From Viridothelium virens (Eukaryota; Ascomycota; Dothideomycetes; Trypetheliales; Trypetheliaceae), in the NCBI GenBank assembly GCA_010094025.1, contig ML991791.1, positions 62,001 through 126,000 of the forward strand: 64,000 bases of DNA. The letters are read 5' to 3'. The position numbers and the translations under genes were made by a program. Positions 10,689 to 20,487 of this stretch are shown here, piece after piece. Position 1 is the first letter of the stretch. Each line of letters begins with the position of its first letter. The notes below the pieces were generated by a model. That model made no database searches. It worked only from the letters and a program-made list of their open reading frames with translations, and was not told where the DNA came from.

Positions 10689-13600
10689 TTAATGCGTAGA
10701 TTTGACCCCCCTCAGCCACTTTCGGAATGTCTCATTATGGACAGGGTGGTATTCCAGTCTTCTATTAGGGCGTTCGATATCTTGGACGGCTCGTATCATA
10801 TCTCGAAGGGTCCGCGCGAGCGACACCCGTCTCTGCTGAAGGGCGGCAGGCTCGTCTCCATCCTTTTTTGCCTCAGCTTGTGCCGCTTGGTTCTCAAGTG
10901 TGCAGAGCAAGACGACCTGCATCATCTCTGCGGCGGCCTCATCTGAAAAATTCGTCGCGGGGGAGGAGTTCCATGCACCCACCTCGATGGTGGCGCCCGT
11001 CATATTATTTACCATAGCTAAAAGTTAAATGCCTGTCAGAGATATTGTATTGATTACCGGTCGAGGCACCCCCCAGCCGCCGAAAGGTAGATTGTGCTTA
11101 CCATCAATCGAACCACATGCATCCATTAAGCTCTGAAATGCGTCCACACATGTTTCGGGGAGTTCATTTAGCCAGCCCATTTGATGTCGAATAGCGCGCT
11201 GAAGCGGGCCGATGGCTATAGGAGGACTCGGCCTCTCTGTTGTGTCCTGCGTGTAGCTTTCAACACCAATCCACTTTCGCAGCAGTGTCACCTGCCGAGG
11301 GGTTGTCTGGTCGTCACATCCCTCTTCTGATCGCAGTTCAGGACAGCAGTCCTGCATCCATGAGCGTAGACTTTGATCTCTCTTGGCACGTTTGAGGATC
11401 ACGAGCGCCTTGCAGCAGTCTCCTCTATCCGCGGCTGGACCGGAATCGGTATACAGCACTCGACCGCAGATAAAGCAGGCTCCGCTAGTCTCATCTTCCT
11501 CACTGCTCCTTGGCGTGCGATTTATAAGAACTGACAGCGCCTCCCAAACTTTCTTCCGACTCGGACTTGTGGATGCGGCTTGCAGAGCTGACCGGTCGCT
11601 TCGTCCATTGAAGAATTCGGACGCGGCCGGGCTCGCCGGTGGGGACTTAGAGGACGCCAAAGGCTTAGAGGCTGAGGTTAGTTTTGAGATTTGCCGATTC
11701 ACTAACACGACGGGTCAGTGAGTGAAATGAAGAGAAGAATATTGATCTGTCTTACGCCCATAAGTCCACGCTGCTTGGTGCATGTCTTGTAGGGTGGTAG
11801 TGTACTCGTTTGCGTTGATCTGTGGACCTCCCCTGAACCCTTGCGGGGAATCGATTTGTACTTGGCCGGTACTATCCATTATTGTACAGATCAGACGGTA
11901 AATCTGTCGTATGGGAAAGATATAGCGGGTTGGGTCGATGGATTCTTGGGTAAACACGCTGCCCTTACTCAGGACGTCCTCACGCCTATTGCCGCTCAGC
12001 TGCCCTTTAGCAGTCCGAATTAGATCCTGTTCCATTGGTTGCGACCGGAACAATCGAAGACCTGGCTCAAGATCTGCGGAGCGAGGCCGCTTGAAAGTGC
12101 TGTAGCCCATCTGGGTGGTCAGCTCCACTGGCAGGCAGAGGTAACCACTGTCGCAGCACTCCTGGTCCTGCACCCCACTGCTCAGCCAGCCTCCGATGAT
12201 GAGGAATTTCTGTTTGGTGGCCACTTGCTGCCAATAACGTATATGCTGCCAGAGCGGAAATGGGCGCGATATGGAGCGACTACCCCCGTGGAATTGGAAA
12301 CGAGTAGGGACGCACTTCTTCGAGGATACTCCCCGGAAATAGGATAGGAATGGGAGAGATCCATGGTTTTTGAACTCAAGAACTTCTTCCTTCGCCCAGA
12401 TATGCTCGGCAAAAACAAATGAGGCGATTGGATGGCCGGGATCAAGCGGAACGCATACCAGTCGATCCAATTCACAGCAGATGCTATTGAAACAGTCGCA
12501 GAGCCAGGGCAGGTCGGCATTCAGTCTTAGGTCCCCCCGCTTCTTCTCGTCAGGACTCTGCTGTTCTTTTTCTGCAGCGCTGTCCTGTCTCGGGGTAGGT
12601 CGACCAATGTCATCTTGGATTGTAGATGGGATTAGCGTAGCGCTTACGACATCGGTCTCGTCGGCGCCTTGGTCATCGTCGTTAATATTTCTGTCCTTGT
12701 AATCAGAGGTACGATTCTTACCATCATTGCTGTGCCTGCTCTTGATTCCATCATCGCTGCCGTTGTCATCACCACCGCCAGTGTTACCATCGCTCCTCCT
12801 GCCGTAATCACCGTTGTTGCTGTCGGCGTTGTTACGGTCTACAACATGCGCGGCAACCTGGGTACTCATGAACTGCAAACAGGCTTCGTTACCGTCTTCT
12901 GGGATTTTCGCTTGCTGTGACAGCTCCGTGACCCTTTCGATTGCTGCTGGGGTCTTGGCAATTATACTTTGAAGCATCGCCTTAAGAGCATGGCTGCCCT
13001 TGAAGACTTTGAAGTCTTCAAGGTCAGAATAGACGACCTCTCGCTCTGCCCATGCGTCCGCCACCTCGTGGCGGCCGATGCACACATAGCTAGCGGGGTT
13101 CGTGCCGAGCTGGAGGAAGAGAATATCCCATAGGCGTGTTGTAAGAAAAGGTGAGAGACTTGGTGGATCTTGTCGGCAGATTGGTGATTGTGTAGACACC
13201 CTGACAGCACCCAGTTTGTGCTCGACTCGTACTGGCTGTGGGATTTCGGGAAAACGTAGAATGAAGTCATAGATGAGAGGCGAGACCGGATTAAATTCGA
13301 CCTCGGCCACGGCTGTCGCTGCAATCTCGTCCCATAATGGTCGAATCCAGGTCGCACCACACAAAGGCGTGCTAATGTGTCGTGGGCTTGGCGTAAGCTC
13401 GACCTGGAAGCCAGCAAAACGCGCCCCGGTCGTCGGATTGGTGTATGGCGTCCCCATCAGCGATCCAGCTGCAAAGAGGCTCCGAACGGCTTCGCGTAAA
13501 TCGTCATAGTGAACTAGGAATTGTTCCATCCAATATGGGCTCCCGCTGATCAAAGCCAGGGTGCCATGGTTGACCCCGGTGCCACGTAACCATTCGGTCG

Positions 13601-14069
13601 CTGGAATCAAGCCGATGTAGTCGGGCTGATCCTGGAGTATCTGAACGACGACGCCGCAAGTGACTTTCTGTGTCTTTGGGGAGTGAGGTGGATGCACAAA
13701 GTCTGAGAGACGTGTTGAGCCGGCGATCAGTCCCGAATATTTGATGTCGAATTCGATAAACTGGACGTCGCCACGGTCGCTCTGCTCGACGGCCCATCGC
13801 CACGTCTTCCAGGGTGAATTAACAGCCCATACCGGAAGGTGACCCTCCTGAATGAAGGCGCCATCGCACGGAGAGCCCTCAAGACTACGAACTGCTTCTA
13901 CTTGACTCGTTTGGAGGCGACGGAAAAAGTAGGTCTCAGCCATAAACCCGCAGGTAGTGAATGCGAAAGGGGTATGAATCACCTGGCGAAGTCTTGTGAT
14001 CTCTTCCTGGCTTGGGTCGCCGCTAGGAGCGGTAGGAGCCGGTGATTTCATGACACTGTTGGATGACAT
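10689..14069 (-). CDS. Orphan protein, 1080 aa, three exons
   Basis: Exons 14069-11756, 11701-11102 and 11017-10689 join through GTAAGA/GTTAG and GTAAGC/TTTAG splice sites in matching phase. I do not recognise a domain. Residues 30-380 look globular and rich in aromatic residues (WAVNSPWKTWRWAVEQSD, FIEFDIKYSGL). Residues 410-500 form an Asn/Asp/Gly/Ser-rich linker that is surely disordered. A second globular part follows (WLCDCFNSICCELDRL; FRGVSSKKCVPTRFQFHG). The second exon brings a CFICGRV pair and CCPEL, suggestive of a small metal site. The C-terminal exon is helical (EAAAEMMQVVLLCTLENQ). There is no signal peptide or membrane span. It lies next to a repeat-bearing, gene-poor stretch with another orphan, so it may be lineage-specific. 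Confidence 0.7.
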
Positions 14070-14272
14070 TGTCGTCCCAAGGGTACGCGTATCAAGAAGG
14101 AAAGGTGGGTCTGGTATGAGGAGAATGATAGTAGATCTTGGACGATGTAGAAATATTCACATCATACCTACAGGTATTTTATATAGAAATGGGCACTCGA
14201 TAAAAAAACCATTGTGGGAAGGTGCGCATCAGACAAACGGAAGGCGCATGATGTACCTACATACCAGCTACC
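14070..14272. other. Upstream region of the 1080-aa orphan gene
   Basis: AT-rich. It should hold the promoter of the minus-strand gene. No motif is identified. Confidence 0.4.
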
Positions 14273-14445
14273 TTACCGCGGTTAATGAATACAATGTTAT
14301 TTCAGTTTCAATGTTATTTCAATTTTGCTGTCATAACTATGTTGGCCCATGTTAAGGCGGCGTTAACATGTTCCAACATGGTCATAGCAGTAAAACTGAG
14401 GTAACATTGTATTTATTGCGAGTTGAAACCCCCTCTCCGCGGTAA
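14273..14445. repeat. Decayed fold-back (MITE-like) inverted repeat
   Basis: The stretch is one large imperfect palindrome centred near 14359. The inner arms, 14288-14355 and 14363-14413, pair over about 50 bp. Most mismatches are transitions. Arm 1 carries an extra 17 bp that looks like a local duplication of AATGTTATTTCA. The outer ends share TTACCGCGG (14273-14281) and its complement (14437-14445). No coding capacity is present. The layout fits a non-autonomous DNA element or other fold-back sequence now decaying. I could not define a target-site duplication with confidence. Confidence 0.65.
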
Positions 14446-15981
14446 AGTCTGGTGCCGCGGACTGTTGCGTACGGGCGTTTTTTTATATGAAAATCCGGCT
14501 ATCTTAGAGTAGAATGTGGTGTGTATGCAAATTGACCTGTATAGAGGTTATCTGAAGCTATTTATGAGGTGGTGATCTAGCTAGCTGAGGTACCTACCTA
14601 TGTTATTGACACCTGGAACCAAACCCCTTTGTTTAGGTCTCCGGCTCTTTTTAATTTCACCACCTTTCTATCTATTTACTTGTTCACCTACAGCTGTAAA
14701 AAGGTATTTCTGCTAACACTGCTTGATTTTTATAAAGAGGTATTTCACACGGGTAGTCTGCGCCCCGAACGGCGCCGGGTTGGGTTGTGGAAGGGGCCCG
14801 GTGATAAGAATGATAGGAGTGACTGTAACCATCGGCTGGATGACATTTTCAGTCTCGTCTGCATGGTTGCCAACCGTCAGCACATGGACTGGACGATCAA
14901 TTTCGGCGATGGTGAGGATCCTGCGGATAAAGCTGGACATGGGTTTGATGGTATTTGATACTGCCTTGATGAATCGTGGGACTGACTGAGGACCAAGAGA
15001 GAGTTTATCGACATTGGATGGTGTTAGGTGGCAAAGAAGCGTTGGATGTCCTTCACAGAAGCTGTTGGCTTTGTAGGGCCTCAGAATGATTTGCCACCTT
15101 TTATATTCCAGGCTTCTAGGCACTACAACCCACAGCGTATATATCGAGTTTTACTGAAGGTTGTTGACCTGGCTCTGGTGAATGGAAGAACAACCCTTTA
15201 TGGCTTGGGGACACCATGCTCCTGATCGCAGGGCGTCCGCGACTGATTCCAGCTCTGACTTGCATGGCACAGGTGCAGCAAAGCGATTCTTTTCCGAGAT
15301 ACCCTGCGCGTTAGTAATGTTTTGGAAATGTTCTATACCGTCGTGGGAGCTGCCAGCGTACGCCACGTTGTTTGGGGGTCCAAGGATGATTGTAACGAAT
15401 GGCTGTGCTTGACCAGGTATTATTCCTCGGAGTATTGAGTCACGTAAGAAGACATTTTTTGAGAAGTCAAAATGTATAGAAGTGAAAATCGCAACTACAG
15501 CGCAGAAAGTGCACACGCCATCTACGTAATGTTTGTGTGCGTTGCATACTTTAGCTGTAAGATAGAGACCTTTAGAGAGTCAGTGCTGATGCGTATGAGG
15601 GTCAAGTTCATTACGCTACATCAGACGAATTTCAAGTTAGCTTAAAACCAGCACTTGAAACAATGATTGTCGTCGACCTACTCTATGGATATGTAGAATT
15701 ATGATAGTATCTTTAGACCAGTAACTCGGCTGATAAATATATTTAGCGACGCCATTTTCGAGACTTCCCGTCGGACATGAAATATGGCAACGATCGCCCG
15801 CTTTACTAATAAAGCAGAGAAGGGCAAGAATGACAATTGATGACAGGTAGCTAGTACTGATGACCCATACTCAAACAAGATTCGCAATACGGAATACTTG
15901 GACAAGATAGGGCGAGCTGCTGAGGGCGCACCTGGTACGTGTTCGTCAATCCCGGTGGCCCGGACGGGAAAAAAAAATATT
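14446..15981. other. AT-rich intergenic DNA with a possible minus-strand coding relic
   Basis: Two adjacent minus-strand open frames, 15151-15516 (121 aa) and 14713-15123 (136 aa), have a protein-like composition, for example SELESVADALRSGAWCPQAI and IAEIDRPVHVLTVGNHADE. No splice plan that joins them is convincing, and I recognise no family. This could be a decaying gene, an exon pair of a lineage-specific gene, or chance. The rest of the stretch shows nothing beyond AT-rich sequence. Confidence 0.25.
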
Positions 15982-16068
15982 GGACCCACGGGTGATCGAA
16001 ACCCGGACCTCCCGCAATATTTTAATGCTTTTGCAAAGCGGGCACTCTAGCCACTGAGCTATGAGCCC
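15982..16068 (-). tRNA. tRNA-Ala (anticodon UGC) with a short intron
   Basis: On the minus strand the acceptor strands GGGCTCA (16068-16062) and TGGGTCC (15988-15982) pair with G-U wobbles. The D arm (GCTC/GAGT) and the anticodon stem CCCGC/GCGGG follow. The T arm is CGGGT, loop TTCGATC, ACCCG. The anticodon TGC is at 16035-16033. About 15 extra bases lie just 3' of the anticodon, the standard place for a nuclear tRNA intron. Total length is 87 bp, about 72 nt when spliced. Short open frames across this spot are shadows of the tRNA. Confidence 0.9.
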
Positions 16069-16544
16069 CAAATTTAAAATCCACCGGCTCAAAATCTGCT
16101 CTAAGTAGACTGACATCTCATCTCTATAATAAATAAATAAATAAAAGTTGTATACCATCAAGGTTGTATAAACAAGTCCATACCTTCTCATTGGCAGAAT
16201 ACGCCAGAAGTTAGTCTCTTACAATTACTGCGTACCATTTTCTCACTACCACAACCATCCCTTTCCATTTGGTGTGAAAAAGCTGTGTGGATGGTGGACT
16301 CGTGCAGGTAGTGGGGACAGCCTCTATGCAGCGCTTGCCAGTGACAACGCCCAACGGCACACTACATATGCGGCCGTCCCAGCTCCAAAACGAGGACGTG
16401 GCATTCTCGTCTTGTGATCAAAAGGCTCCGAGAGAATCCATCAGCACAGGATACTTCCCAGCTTCTATCATCCCAGGGTCGAGGAAGTTTCCATTTTGAT
16501 ATCTTGTGCTGGCCGCTCCGATCCACCACTGCGAAGAATCCGCC
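16069..16544. other. Intergenic, with a TAAA microsatellite
   Basis: A (TAAA)n run of about five units lies at 16127-16146. The remainder should hold the promoter of the plus-strand orphan at 16545. Nothing else is seen. Confidence 0.5.
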
Positions 16545-17670
16545 ATGGCTCTCCTTGAGCGTAAGCGTTGCCGCCCACAGGACCAGGAAGGTACCAGCAA
16601 TCCACTCGACGTGGCGGAAGACGAGCCGGCAACCCCCTCTTCAAAGACCGAGCATAGGAGGCAGGAGAAGGCCATCAAATCGGAAGCTCAGCCCCAGATC
16701 ACGGCTGTGCAAGCCATGGTCCTACAGCGCGTCAAAGGCAAAAAGACTGAGCTCGGCCCGCCCTTCTTCTCCGAGCTTCCAAGCTCTACAACGTTCAGCA
16801 ATCTCTGGAACTTATTCCAGGTCTATGCCACAACCTGGCAGATGAAAGCGGAGGTGAATGCGCGTGTCGAGATTGGAACACTCTTTGCACTGTGTATAAA
16901 TGATTATATGAGTAATTGGGGTAAGATAGGTCAGTATCTGAATGTCCTGATCGGATGTGTCTGAATGCTAATCTGGTACAGGTCGGATGCGGCACCAGTG
17001 GGCTCGACCGGGTGGCAATCCACAGGCCTACGCCCAAAGACCACATGTCGAAAGCACAGTGTTTTTCGGAGCGCGGGCTTGGTCGAAAAAGGAGCGGGAG
17101 TCCTACCAGCAACAACGGCCAGTAGATCGAGCGCGTGGCTGCGGCTGGTTCTCACCGGTCCATTGGCTCAGCCCTGATACCCGGGCCATCCAGCTCCAGG
17201 TCTTTTCTGTCAAGCCTGCCCAGGGCAGAGAAGCAGGCGAGGGTGACGATCAGCGGACTCAGGTGAGACTTAACTTCCGGGACGCGGATAACGCTATCCA
17301 AGATGCGAAACAAAACCCAAGCGCTGTTCTTATTTATACGGGTAAGGAGCTCCTCTTTACCACCATGGTAGATTTGATTCACACAAGTATGCGATGGCTA
17401 GGGACCAAAGGACCACAAGATGACACCGATATCGCCATGCTTGAAGGGCCGGCCTTGATCAAGCGCAATAAAATGCTTGACTGGGTGCTCTGTCGGGACT
17501 CGGAGCAATGCCAGAAATGGATAGAAGCGAGGCAAATGCAGCAAGGAGATCGGATGGAAGAGGCACTTTTTGATCGGCTTAGCAGGATGGTCATGGACGA
17601 TGATGAGGTGGTCCAGCCGTGGGGGGTTTTATACGACGCTATAACGCCCGAAGGGACAGATGGTGCTTGA
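16545..17670 (+). CDS. Orphan protein, 354 aa, two exons
   Basis: Exon 16545-16920 ends at GTAAGA. The 61-nt intron ends TACAG, and exon 16982-17670 restores the frame (1065 nt in all). The start MALLERKRCRPQDQEGTSN was preferred over the upstream non-ATG extension. The first 75 residues are charged and disordered. A helical block follows (FSNLWNLFQVYATTWQMKAE), then a basic linker and a second folded part (VRLNFRDADNAIQDAKQNPS; MLDWVLCRDSEQCQKWIEAR). No signal peptide, membrane span or known motif is seen. It may be lineage-specific, like the 1080-aa orphan across the AT-rich stretch. Confidence 0.65.
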
Positions 17671-18582
17671 TTCGGCAGAAGAACTGGGAAAGCTCATGAG
17701 CAGTATACCACGGTCAAATTCGCGAGCTCAAAGAACTCAACCCGCGCCTCTGCAGTAAACGCGGGAGAGTAACCTGTACTGGACGAAAGGCTGTTTGAGC
17801 GCTGCAGATTCACCAATAGTGAGCACATTAGAGAGGAAGCAGGCGTTTGAGCAGCTGCTTTCCAGCAGAGGTACATCGAAAGGCGGGAAGGAGGTCCGTC
17901 TCAAGTGGGCGCAGGCCTCTTAGGTGTTTGCTGTAATGTAATTCTCATTTTGAAGGGGCATATGGCCAGCACGTTACAGATAGATCGTCATTTGCTGGCA
18001 ATCTGTGAGCTCAAGCGTGGATCGACTTGCTCACTGGATGGTGCAAACATACCTCAATCTATCTCATTGTCATAACCTGCACTCCCGATCGATTGTGTGG
18101 AAGGACAACGCCACCTACTCCGTTTACTTACCATAAATAGGAAGTTTGCATATGAAGCGGCGTCCAACGTTTAGGTCAATCCCATTTAGACATGATATTT
18201 CCGTCTAGTACCCTCTGCTTATGTCTCCTTTTCATCTTGCCTATGCACTCATTCTTTTCAAAGCCTTCTATCAGGCAAAGCTACTCACTTTGTCCGTCAA
18301 TACCCTGAGTCACTGCAGCCAGAAGGCGTCCTCGATTGTAGTCGTGGTATAGTCGTGGTGCTCGACCACCATCCGCACCTCACGTCGATCGTTGGCGTTC
18401 GCCGTAGGTCATGGTCTGGAGCTGGAAAATGATAGAGGACAAATGGAAAAAGAAAGGATGAAAAGGGGTTGGCGGGATCATTGCCAAGACCAGAATACGA
18501 CGGGAGGCGGGCTCCAATTGACCCTTGGAATTGGGGGCCCCGGAGCAAACTCACGCGCCGCACTTCAACTTGTGCTGGCATC
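17671..18582. other. Intergenic, 912 bp
   Basis: Lies between two plus-strand genes and should hold the PER1 promoter in its right half. No RNA gene or convincing open frame is seen. Confidence 0.45.
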
Positions 18583-19747
18583 ATGAGAAGGGCGCGCCAT
18601 GCGAGAACTTCGATATGCAAGCTTCTCTGGCCTGCAATCTTTGTCGCTCTCACCCTGTTCGGCACTGCGCAAGCCTCACTTGGTGACAGACTTCCAGACT
18701 TCAAAGACTGCGTTCAGGTATCCGGTTCTCATCTCTCCTGTATGAGCACAAAGCTCATAGCGTTACCAGGTTTGCATCAACTCTAATTGCGTGGACGGCA
18801 ATGCAAACGTTCGTAAGTACTTACTTGAACTTTAATATGGTACGCTTGTTGCTCATAGTATAACCAGCTCTTCGACGACGCCTGCTTTTCTGGGACTGTC
18901 CCTCTGAGTGCGACTACACCTGTCAACACGTCGTGACCAACAACCGTCTAGCCCGCGAACCAGAATATATCGTTCCGATCCTGCAATTCCACGGCAAATG
19001 GCCCTTCCATCGCTTCATGGGCATGCAAGAGCCCTTCTCCGTCGTCTTTTCCCTCCTTAATTACCTTGCCCATGATCACGGCCTCAACAAGCTACAAGAG
19101 AAAATCCCCAAGGAATATCCGCTGCGGAAATACTACATGGGCTTCGGCTATTTTGGACTCGCAAGCTGGATCTTCAGCATGATCTTTCATACTCGCGATT
19201 TCAAACTTACTGAGAGATTAGATTATTTTGCTGCCGGTGCGAGCGTCCTCTACGGTCTCTATTTTGCACCAATCCGGATCTTCCGGCTTGACAAGGATGA
19301 CCGCCCGGAGAAGGCAAGCGTGGTACGGGTGTGGACCGTCTTGTGCGTAATCGCGTATCTTGCGCACGTATCCTATCTCTCGTTCTGGAGGTTTGATTAT
19401 ACATACAACATGGCGGCCAATGTCATTGTCGGAATTGTCCAAAATATTATGTGGAGCGCTTTCAGCATCTATAGATTTCGGAAATTGAAGAGGCAGTGGG
19501 CAGCGTGGCCTGGCTTGATTGTGGCCTGGCTTATACTAGCGATGAGCTTGGAGCTTCTGGATTTTCCGCCATGGGGTGGGATGGTTGATGCGCATGCCCT
19601 GTGGCACCTTGGGACTGTCGGACCAACGATATGGTGGTATAGGTGAGTTTTCTTGACCACAATGCTCTGCGTATTCACTGATAAGGTGCTAGCTTCTTGA
19701 TTAAGGATGCCCAAGAGGACATGCAAGGCACACATCTGAAGGCATAG
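18583..19747 (+). CDS. PER1: PER1/PGAP3-like GPI-anchor phospholipase, 335 aa
   Basis: Four exons: 18583-18717, 18770-18812, 18868-19642 and 19693-19747. All have GT-AG ends in phase. An N-terminal signal peptide (LLWPAIFVALTLFGTAQA) is followed by the Cys-rich lumenal domain (DCVQVCINSNCVDG; FWDCPSECDYTCQ). Several membrane spans come next, with the family landmarks KWPFHRFMGMQEPFSVVFSL and DAHALWHLGTVGPTIWWY. The latter holds the conserved Asp and His residues of the CREST hydrolase superfamily. Per1/PGAP3 removes the sn-2 acyl chain of GPI anchors in the ER (yeast) or Golgi, an early step of lipid remodelling. Length fits the family. The 43-nt second exon is short but carries conserved cysteines. 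Confidence 0.92.
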
Positions 19748-20487
19748 AGGTATAAATGTAAATTCGTGTTAGATAAAGTATTGTCAATACAAGGTACCCG
19801 GCGTACAAAATTGGGATTGTTTCTTCTAGACTCAGAGCTTGCCGGACATTCTACTACGCCCTTCACATCTTGTCACGGAGACCTGAAGCGTGCCAGGAAA
19901 AGGCCTGAGAGTTGGACTGGATTTCCGAAGAGCTTCCACGTGCCTCTAGTAGTTATGCGGATTTAACGGCAAAGTCTCACTCATCACAAACTTCAGTGCA
20001 AATGGGCAAATTCATTCCTCGAACACCGATCCGAGCAACCAGTAAGTAGTAGGAGTGAGTTCTCTTCTCAAAACTCTTAAGCTTCACAAGGCTGTACACT
20101 GCCTTGGTATCTTAAAAATTGTGTTTCACACGAAACGACTTTCAACACGGAGCCCTCACTTGGGCAAACTCTGCAATCTTAATGATACTGATATTGATTG
20201 ACTAAACAGCTATACCTAGCTGATGTGGTTTCGCCATACCCATGCAAAGCAACCGACCGAGCTACAAAATACACGGCCGCGTCCTTAAGGGGGCAGCCCT
20301 TACTTCAGAGCAAAGAGAAGGAATCGCATCAGAGAGAGAGAGAGAGAGAGAAAGAGGTTTGGGGAGGGTTCCAGCAATTCTACCAGGTAGAAAGAAGCAC
20401 ACAAGACAACCTACAATTCATCCCCGCACCACCCATCCGATCCGACATCGAATTCCATCACCAGCAAAGCCGCTTCCCAGACCTTCT
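19748..20487. other. Convergent intergenic region, 740 bp
   Basis: Holds the two facing 3' ends of PER1 and NST1. The only clear structure is the GA microsatellite at 20331-20355. Confidence 0.5.
20331..20355. repeat. (GA)n microsatellite
   Basis: About ten GA units run AGAGAG... and end in AAAGAG. It lies about 130 bp past the NST1 stop codon. Confidence 0.95.

Noticed and set aside
15699-16191. Two minus-strand small frames
   Set aside because: They cross or adjoin the tRNA-Ala gene and have no protein-like feature of their own.
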